A stretch of 10,164 nucleotides of DNA from an uncultured Oscillochloris sp. Lineage in GTDB: Bacteria; Chloroflexota; Chloroflexia; Chloroflexales; Chloroflexaceae. Below are positions 5,665-10,164 of this stretch, in pieces (position 1 is the first letter of the stretch; each line of letters begins with the position of its first letter). The position numbers were made by a program, and so were the translations under genes. The stretch spans positions 1 to 10,164 of the forward strand of contig CAIRFY010000631.1 in assembly GCA_903877945.1 (NCBI GenBank), in the 5' to 3' direction. The notes beneath the pieces were generated by a model that was not told the DNA's origin, searched no databases, and saw nothing but the letters and a program-made list of their open reading frames with translations.

Positions 5665-6621
5665 GGTGGTGGAGAGCAGGTTGCCGCTGATTACCTCTTG
5701 CGGTGTGCGGGCCGTGCGAACATCGGCCATGCTAATGCCGAGTTGGGTCATTGTGGTGGCGACTGAGGCCGAAATTCCCGTGATCGTCACCTCGCAGCCG
5801 AGCAGCCGCACGGCCTGAATGGATCGTAGGATCGCCTGGGCCACGGCGGTATCTACTGTGGGTACCCCGGCAATGTCGATAATCACCATACGGGCATTCT
5901 GGGCGCTCACATCGGTCAGCAGGCGTCGGGTGAGCGCGTCGGCGCGCCGACTGTCGAGGTGGCCGACAACCGGGGCCAGCAGTACGCCGTCGGCCAGCGA
6001 GATCGCGTGTGTCTCTAGGGTGGTCACCAGGTCAAGCAGACGCCGCTGCTCGTCATTCTGGGTAGCGAGTTCGGCAGCTTTCTGCGAAAGTTCGCGGGCC
6101 TGGGCCTCGGTGTGAGCGAGAGCCTGACGGGCATGATCGGCGCTATCCTGCGCCTCGCGCTGTGCCGAGTCCGTGACCATGCGGGCGAGGAGGATGCCGC
6201 TCACGGTTACGATATAGAGCAGGAGGCTGAGGGGGTCAACATAGGCACCGTGGCCGCCGGAGCGAACGATCAGGATGATCACGAGGGTCAGTGACGTGCC
6301 CACAATCCAGAGCGGATCGGCGACGATAAGGCCGAGTACCGGTATCAAGAAGGCGGTCGTGGAGAACCGCTCGGTCAGAAAAGGTTCACTGGTCGTCGCC
6401 CCGATCAGCAGTGTGATAAAGATCAGGATGACATAACGTGCCTGTGACCAGCCCCGCCAGTAGGCGAAGAAGAGGGGCATCAACACGACCATGCCGATGC
6501 CGGAGCCGATGAGCGAGTTGCTCTTAGCGGGGACGACCAACTGGTAGATCAGAGAGATGAACGCGCTAACGGCCAAAATGGCGAGCAGTGCGAGGACAAC
6601 GTGTCGCTGTGAGACCCTCAT
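5653..6621 (-). CDS. Membrane-anchored STAS-domain protein (RsbR/stressosome-like)
   Basis: A 322-residue protein with about six hydrophobic helices (roughly 7-28, 38-54, 62-76, 88-101, 104-119, 131-148), a polar Gln/Ala/Glu-rich coiled coil (150-200) and a C-terminal STAS domain (about 205-315). The STAS part reads ISLADGVLLAPVVGHLDS, then MVIIDIAGVPTVDTAVAQAI and LLGCEVTITGISASVATTM, the pattern of RsbR-type regulators of the general stress response. Thr258 in VDT aligns with the phosphoacceptor Ser/Thr of SpoIIAA and RsbS, so switch-kinase phosphorylation is possible. The membrane region replaces the usual RsbR sensor domain and may be the sensor. The start is the Met opening MRVSQRHVVLALL; the open frame continues upstream to 6789, but that part is basic, non-hydrophobic and unlike the family. 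No RsbS, RsbT or sigma factor gene is nearby. The final VRA-stop is encoded by the palindrome. Confidence 0.82.
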   Translation of the reverse strand: MRVSQRHVVLALLAILAVSAFISLIYQLVVPAKSNSLIGSGIGMVVLMPLFFAYWRGWSQARYVILIFITLLIGATTSEPFLTERFSTTAFLIPVLGLIVADPLWIVGTSLTLVIILIVRSGGHGAYVDPLSLLLYIVTVSGILLARMVTDSAQREAQDSADHARQALAHTEAQARELSQKAAELATQNDEQRRLLDLVTTLETHAISLADGVLLAPVVGHLDSRRADALTRRLLTDVSAQNARMVIIDIAGVPTVDTAVAQAILRSIQAVRLLGCEVTITGISASVATTMTQLGISMADVRTARTPQEVISGNLLSTTVRA

Positions 6622-6701
6622 TGAAGAAGCCCTTCGGGTGCGAAAACCCACGCGCTTTGTCGTGTGCCGACGTATCTTCGCGCCAGGTGCGGCAGCAATA
6701 G

Positions 6702-6710
6702 ATTGTATCA
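6702..6710 (-). promoter_or_regulatory. Possible extended -10 for the STAS gene
   Basis: On the minus strand this reads TGATACAAT, a TGnTACAAT extended -10, about 80 bases upstream of the start. A second one, TGGTACAAT, is at 6740-6748. No convincing -35 accompanies either. Confidence 0.35.
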
Positions 6711-6770
6711 TAATCATCGGTTGCCATAACTGCGCGATGATTGTACCATCCCCAAAGGAATGAGATCGTC

Positions 6771-6796
6771 TTTTGGGGCGCAGCCCCAAACCTACT
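6771..6796. repeat. TTTGGGGC hairpin repeat, copy 1
   Basis: tttggggc (6772-6779) and gccccaaa (6783-6790) form an 8-bp stem with a 3-base loop, followed by cctact. It matches 9995-10020 at 23 of 26 positions; two of the differences fall in or beside the loop, and both stems stay perfect. Here it lies in the leader of the crotonase gene, 23 bases before its start. Confidence 0.7.
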
Positions 6797-6818
6797 AAAA
6801 ATACCGAGGAGGATTCAG

Positions 6819-7607
6819 ATGAGCGACGTAGACACCCAGAAGTACCAGCATATTCTGGTGGAATACGAGGGCCGGGTGGCCTTCGTGACGATGAACCGGC
6901 CGCAGCGGCGCAACGCCCTCTCGCTTGAACACATGCAGGAATTGCTGGCCTGTTTCAAGGAGATCGGCGAGCGGCGCGATGCGGGCGCGGTGGTGCTGCG
7001 CGGCAATGGCCCGGCCTTCTGCGCTGGTCACGACCTGAGTGAGATGACCGGCCAGGAGCCCGAGTTCTACCGCCACCTGTTTGAGGTTTGCACCGTGCTG
7101 ATGGAGACGATCCAGTCTATCCCGCAGCCGGTGATCGCCCAGGTGCATGGGGTAGCCACGGCGGCTGGTTGTCAACTGGCCGCCTCCTGCGATCTGGTGG
7201 TGGCCGCGTCGAGTGCGCGTTTCGCTACGCCGGGGGTGAAGATCGGGCTGTTCTGCTCGACGCCGATGGTGGCCTTGAGTCGGGCGGTGCCGGCGAAGTT
7301 GGCTATGGAGATGCTGCTCACCGGCGAACTGATCTCGGCGCATGCGATGCACGCGGCGGGAATGGTGAACCGGGTGGTGGCCGCAGACCAACTGGCGGCA
7401 GCTACCCGCGCTCTGGCCGAGCAGATCGTCGCCGCCAGCCCTACGGTGGTGGGTCTGGGTAAGCAGGCGTTCTACCGCCAACTGAACATGCCGCAGCACG
7501 AGGCGTATACCTACACCAGAGAGGTGATGGCCAATAATGCCAGCCTCGCCGATGCGCAGGAGGGGATCTGCGCCTTCTTGGAGAAGCGCCCGCCCCAATG
7601 GCAGTAG
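6819..7607 (+). CDS. Crotonase/enoyl-CoA hydratase-family protein (ECHDC3-like)
   Basis: A 262-residue cytosolic protein of normal crotonase length. Family marks: RPQRRNALS (27-35), the first oxyanion-hole segment AFCAGHDLSEM (66-76), the second around HGVATAAGCQLAASCDLVVA (110-129), then ARFATPGVKIGLFCSTP (133-149), the usual GLxxRVV segment as GMVNRVV, and KQAFYRQL near the C-terminus. The FCSTP signature and C-terminal FLEKRPPQW point to the ECHDC3 branch. The two glutamates that do hydration in classical enoyl-CoA hydratases are absent: the CEL glutamate is Gln119 and the PE glutamate is Gly139. Acyl-CoA binding is likely; hydratase activity is doubtful. ATG 6819 has a strong GAGGAGG (6806-6812) six bases upstream; the longer open frame to 6741 runs through the hairpin repeat. 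It is followed after 19 bases by the radical SAM gene, so they probably form an operon. Confidence 0.88.
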   Translation: MSDVDTQKYQHILVEYEGRVAFVTMNRPQRRNALSLEHMQELLACFKEIGERRDAGAVVLRGNGPAFCAGHDLSEMTGQEPEFYRHLFEVCTVLMETIQSIPQPVIAQVHGVATAAGCQLAASCDLVVAASSARFATPGVKIGLFCSTPMVALSRAVPAKLAMEMLLTGELISAHAMHAAGMVNRVVAADQLAAATRALAEQIVAASPTVVGLGKQAFYRQLNMPQHEAYTYTREVMANNASLADAQEGICAFLEKRPPQWQ

Positions 7608-7626
7608 CGTGTCGAGGAAACCTTCC

Positions 7627-9210
7627 ATGCCCGGTATGCCCCTGCGCGGCGACCGCATCCACCGCTATGTCAGCGCCTTCTGCCCGCATTGCCACCACGA
7701 GCGCCCTGAGCGGCCACTGGATGATGTGCGCCGCCTGGGCGGGTACCTGAGCGCCGATGAGGACGGGCGGGTCTGGCTGGTGCGTGGCTGCCCCGACCAC
7801 GGCATGGTTCGCACGCTCTACGATGAGTCGGTTGAGATCCTGGCCTACCTGGAGCAGTGGACGGCTCCCACCCGGAGCCATACGCCTGACCAGTTCGGCA
7901 ACTTCGATCCGCTGCCCTTGGCTTACCTGCGCGGCCTCGATGAGATGCACACCCAGCATACCTGCACGCTGCTGGAGGATATCGAGCAGGGCTGTAATCT
8001 GTGTTGCCCGAACTGCTTCGCCGCCAGTTCGCCCCAACTGCGCGGCACGGTGCCGGTCGCGACCATCCTGGCTAATGTGGATGCGCGCATCGGGCGCGAG
8101 GGTGGCCGCATTGATGTGCTTATGCTCTCCGGCGGCGAGCCGACTATCCACCCGCAGCTTATCCCGCTCCTTGATGCGCTGGTCGAGCGGCCAATTGTAC
8201 GGATTCTGATCAACACCAACGGCATCGAGATCGCCCAGAATGACGTGCTGCTGGCCTACCTGAAGCAGCACCGCAAACGGATCGAGGTCTACCTCCAGTT
8301 CGATGGCTTTCGGTTAGAGACCCACCGCTACCACCGTGGGGCCGACCTGCGCACGCTCAAGCAGCAGGCCATCGCCCGGCTGAGCGCGGCGGGCGTGTTT
8401 ACGACCCTGACGATGACGGCGACCCTGGGGGTGAATGACGACGAGATCGGCGCGGTGATCACGCACGCCCTGGCGACGCCCTTTGTCGGCGGGGTGAGCA
8501 TCCAGCCGCAGTTCGGCAGCGGGCGGGCCACGCCCATCAACCCGAGCGAGCGGCTGACTCACACTGGCACCCTGGCCCGCTTCGGCCCGCAGACCGACGG
8601 CCTGGTAACCTGGCGCGATATGATCGCCCTGCCGTGTTCGCACCCGCACTGCTGCTCGGTGGGCTATATGCTGCTCACCGACAAGGGCGAGTGGCGCTCG
8701 CTGGCGGGGATCATCGGGCACGAGAACCTGAAGGCTAATCTGGGCCTCGTGAGCAACCGGATGGTAGACCCGGAGTTATCGGCGCAACTGCGCAATCTGG
8801 TCAAGGAGTCGCTGCTGGGCCTGTTCAGCGAGCAGAGTTCCCTGAGCCACCCGCAGATCGGCGAACTGTTCCGCAACGTCTGCGAGACCTGCGACATCGG
8901 CATGAGTACCCTGCTGCGCCTGGCTGGCAACGCGCTGGTCGGGCGGCAGGATCAACTGCGCGAACTGCTGGCCAAGCGAGTCAAGCGGATCACGGTCAAG
9001 CCGTTTATGGACATCAACACGATGACGGAGGAGCGCCTGACTCAGTGCTGTGTGCATGTGGGCACGCAGGGCGCGGACGGCGCGCAGCAGTGCGCGCCCT
9101 TCTGCGCGGTGCAGGCGTGGCCGGCGATCAGCCGCCAAAAGCTCAGCGAGCGGATGCGCCCGGCTCCCCCTCTCCCGCGCAGGGAGAGGGGGCTGGGGGG
9201 TGAGGGTTGA
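7627..9210 (+). CDS. Radical SAM protein, MJ0619/tetraether lipid synthase (Tes)-like family
   Basis: A 527-residue cysteine-rich radical SAM enzyme. Order of elements: N-terminal CPHC (19-22) and GCPDHG (Cys55), probably a rubredoxin-like metal site; the radical SAM cluster CNLCCPNC (123-130, a CxxxCxxC in which Cys126 is additional); GGEP (169-172) for SAM binding; FDGF (225-228); PCSHPHCC (336-343); CETC (419-422); and a final cysteine set QCCVHVG ... QQCAPFCAVQ (474-493), likely extra Fe-S ligands. This overall pattern is that of archaeal MJ0619-like proteins, which include the enzyme joining two archaeol lipids into a tetraether; bacterial members exist with largely undefined substrates. 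GAGG at 7614-7617 precedes ATG 7627; a GTG at 7609 is a possible alternative. The last about 17 residues (RPAPPLPRRERGLGGEG) come from a dispersed repeat. Family confidence is good; lipid function is inference. Confidence 0.82.
   Translation: MPGMPLRGDRIHRYVSAFCPHCHHERPERPLDDVRRLGGYLSADEDGRVWLVRGCPDHGMVRTLYDESVEILAYLEQWTAPTRSHTPDQFGNFDPLPLAYLRGLDEMHTQHTCTLLEDIEQGCNLCCPNCFAASSPQLRGTVPVATILANVDARIGREGGRIDVLMLSGGEPTIHPQLIPLLDALVERPIVRILINTNGIEIAQNDVLLAYLKQHRKRIEVYLQFDGFRLETHRYHRGADLRTLKQQAIARLSAAGVFTTLTMTATLGVNDDEIGAVITHALATPFVGGVSIQPQFGSGRATPINPSERLTHTGTLARFGPQTDGLVTWRDMIALPCSHPHCCSVGYMLLTDKGEWRSLAGIIGHENLKANLGLVSNRMVDPELSAQLRNLVKESLLGLFSEQSSLSHPQIGELFRNVCETCDIGMSTLLRLAGNALVGRQDQLRELLAKRVKRITVKPFMDINTMTEERLTQCCVHVGTQGADGAQQCAPFCAVQAWPAISRQKLSERMRPAPPLPRRERGLGGEG
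9162..9207. repeat. GC-rich palindromic dispersed repeat, copy 2, inside the end of a CDS
   Basis: ccctctccc (9168-9176) pairs with gggagaggg (9182-9190), followed by ggctggggggtgaggg as in copy 1. It lacks the left outer arm of copy 1. It is translated as the tail of the radical SAM protein, whose TGA (9208-9210) follows immediately. Confidence 0.8.
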
Positions 9211-9320
9211 GCGGCAATCACGCGACGTTGCTCATGCCCTGGTGAACAGGCGAGCTTCGCACCCCCGGCAGCCCCCGCACGGTATATGCGGCAGACACCC
9301 GCACACCAGGAGGCACCGCC

Positions 9321-9980
9321 GTGATCATCCGCGATCTTTTCGACCGTCTGCTCGATCTTTTCTTTCCCGACCGCTGTGTGGCCTGCGGGCGCATGGGATC
9401 GCTGCTCTGCGCACACTGCCGGGCCGGGCTGCGGCCCTACCCGCCCGAGGCACCGCCCGCCGGGCTTGACGGCATGGCCGTGGGTTGGCTTTACGAGGGC
9501 GCGATCCGCACGGCCATCCACCGCATGAAGTACACCGGCATGCGCCGGGTGGCCGTGCCTCTGGGCGACCTGCTGGCCGAACATTTGCAGGCCGCGCCGC
9601 TGCCCGCCGACGCCCTGATGGCGGTGCCACTGCACGCCGGGCGTCTGGCGGAGCGCGGCTTCAATCAGAGCGAGGAGCTGGCCAACCGCCTCGCCCACCG
9701 CTGCGGACTGCCCCTTGTCCCTGGCCTGGCCCGCTGTCGCGACACCGGCCACCAGGCCAGCCTGGGCCGCCGCGCCCGCAAGGGCAACGTCGAGGGCGCC
9801 TTCGTCTGGGCCGTCCACGTCGCGCCGCCCGCCCGTGTCCTGATCGTTGACGACGTTCTCACCACCGGGGCCACCCTGGCCGCCTGCGCCGACGCCCTGC
9901 GCGGCGCGGGCACCCGCGAGGTGCGCGCCGTGGCCCTGGCGCGGAGTCTGGCACCGGGCCAGAAGATGATACAATCGTAG
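9321..9980 (+). CDS. ComF-family phosphoribosyltransferase
   Basis: A 219-residue protein of normal ComF length. The N-terminus carries a zinc-finger-like pair, CVAC (19-22) and CAHC (30-33), preceded by the hallmark LDLFFPDR. The rest is a type I phosphoribosyltransferase fold: PLHAGRLAERGFNQSEELA (103-121), RDTGHQASLGRRARKGN (140-156), and the PRPP-binding loop VLIVDDVLTTGATL (173-186). ComF/GntX proteins are tied to DNA uptake in naturally competent bacteria, but most members have no proven role and the enzymatic substrate is unknown. The GTG start at 9321 has AGGAGG (9308-9313) seven bases upstream. It lies 110 bases after the radical SAM gene on the same strand, so it may be in the same transcript but has no obvious functional tie to it. 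Third-position GC is very high. No other competence gene is in view. Confidence 0.9.
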   Translation: MIIRDLFDRLLDLFFPDRCVACGRMGSLLCAHCRAGLRPYPPEAPPAGLDGMAVGWLYEGAIRTAIHRMKYTGMRRVAVPLGDLLAEHLQAAPLPADALMAVPLHAGRLAERGFNQSEELANRLAHRCGLPLVPGLARCRDTGHQASLGRRARKGNVEGAFVWAVHVAPPARVLIVDDVLTTGATLAACADALRGAGTREVRAVALARSLAPGQKMIQS

Positions 9981-9994
9981 GGTCACTGCAACGA

Positions 9995-10020
9995 CTTTGG
10001 GGCGATGCCCCAAACCTACT
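9995..10020. repeat. TTTGGGGC hairpin repeat, copy 2
   Basis: The stem tttggggc / gccccaaa has the loop gat instead of gca, then the same cctact as at 6791-6796. It lies 14 bases after the ComF stop. A perfect TATAAT follows at 10022-10027, so the element may carry an outward promoter or may act as a 3' hairpin for ComF. Confidence 0.65.
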
Positions 10021-10021
10021 T

Positions 10022-10027
10022 TATAAT
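10022..10027 (+). promoter_or_regulatory. Possible -10 box (TATAAT) after the hairpin repeat
   Basis: A consensus TATAAT, but the nearest -35-like bases (TTTGGG or TTGGGG, 9996-10002) are 19-20 bases away and lie within the hairpin. No gene follows within the window, so it would drive something beyond the right edge. Confidence 0.25.
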
Positions 10028-10063
10028 GGATGTGTGCGGCGAAGCCACCCCCACACCCCCACC

Positions 10064-10142
10064 TCAGGGCTGTTGCAAAGTCCGCAGATCGCCGGACAGC
10101 CCTCACCCCCCAGCCCCCTCTCCCTGAACGGGAGAGGGGAAG
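10064..10142. repeat. GC-rich palindromic dispersed repeat, copy 3 (inverted) with an adjoining stem-loop
   Basis: 10099-10139 is the reverse complement of 4968-5009 apart from one G: ccccctctccc, loop tgaac, then gggagagggg. Immediately before it, agggctgt (10066-10073) pairs with acagccct (10096-10103), enclosing gtccg (10080-10084) / cggac (10093-10097). The rest of 9981-10164 holds no gene that I can support. Confidence 0.8.
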
Positions 10143-10164
10143 TTGGATGCGTCCTGTTGCGGAA

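Noticed and set aside
6622..6789. N-terminal extension of the STAS protein to 6789
   Set aside because: It would cover the likely promoter region and add a basic, non-membrane segment; the hydrophobic helix begins right after the Met at 6621.
6795..8271. Long minus-strand open frames (6795-7658 and 7441-8271) opposite the crotonase and radical SAM genes
   Set aside because: His/Arg/Gln-rich translations without recognisable domains, shadows of the plus-strand genes whose motifs and Shine-Dalgarno sequences are convincing.
9042..10106. A 354-codon minus-strand open frame opposite the radical SAM end and ComF
   Set aside because: It is antisense to two well-supported genes, is Ala/Gly/Arg-rich without family signatures, and runs through repeats; high GC keeps it open.

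Overview
This 10.2 kb window is a compact, mostly high-GC stretch of a bacterial chromosome. The best guess for the host is a filamentous phototrophic Chloroflexota (Chloroflexus/Oscillochloris/Roseiflexus type). The reasons are the protein types (small zinc-ribbon proteins, a membrane-anchored zinc-ribbon/jelly-roll protein, a Chloroflexota-flavoured crotonase) and the density of GC-rich palindromic dispersed repeats. No rRNA, tRNA or lineage marker is present, so this is an inference.

Layout. 1-77: part of a GAGGCGATG-type repeat. 138-813: a VapBC-like toxin-antitoxin pair of visibly lower GC; the antitoxin is intact and the PIN toxin is broken by a single frameshift near 509-513. 893-2582: two overlapping phosphohydrolase-superfamily genes, an L-2-haloacid-dehalogenase-type HAD protein and an inositol-monophosphatase-like protein. 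2597-2675: an 8-nt tandem repeat capped by a perfect inverted repeat. 2725-3870: a zinc ribbon / single membrane helix / extracellular jelly-roll protein. 4044-4280: a 7Fe ferredoxin of the Azotobacter FdI type, ending at a strong hairpin and convergent with a MocA-like nucleotidyltransferase (4329-4913, minus). 4954-5009: a palindromic repeat, then a promoter and a small coiled-coil zinc-ribbon protein (5143-5601). That gene is convergent with a membrane STAS-domain protein (5653-6621, minus) across a perfect 16-bp palindrome. 6819-9210: a crotonase-like protein followed after 19 bases by a Cys-rich radical SAM protein of the MJ0619/Tes type. 9321-9980: a ComF-type phosphoribosyltransferase. 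9981-10164: non-coding, with two more repeats. There is no gene-free stretch longer than 300 bases.

How the genes relate. Three sets look co-transcribed: the antitoxin/toxin pair (ATGA overlap), HAD plus IMPase (17-nt overlap), and crotonase plus radical SAM (19-nt gap), possibly extending to ComF. The remaining genes look like separate units. The most interesting points are the radical SAM protein, whose cysteine pattern resembles the archaeal tetraether-lipid synthase family, its crotonase neighbour lacking both canonical catalytic glutamates, and several dispersed palindromes, two of which supply the last codons and stop codon of flanking genes.
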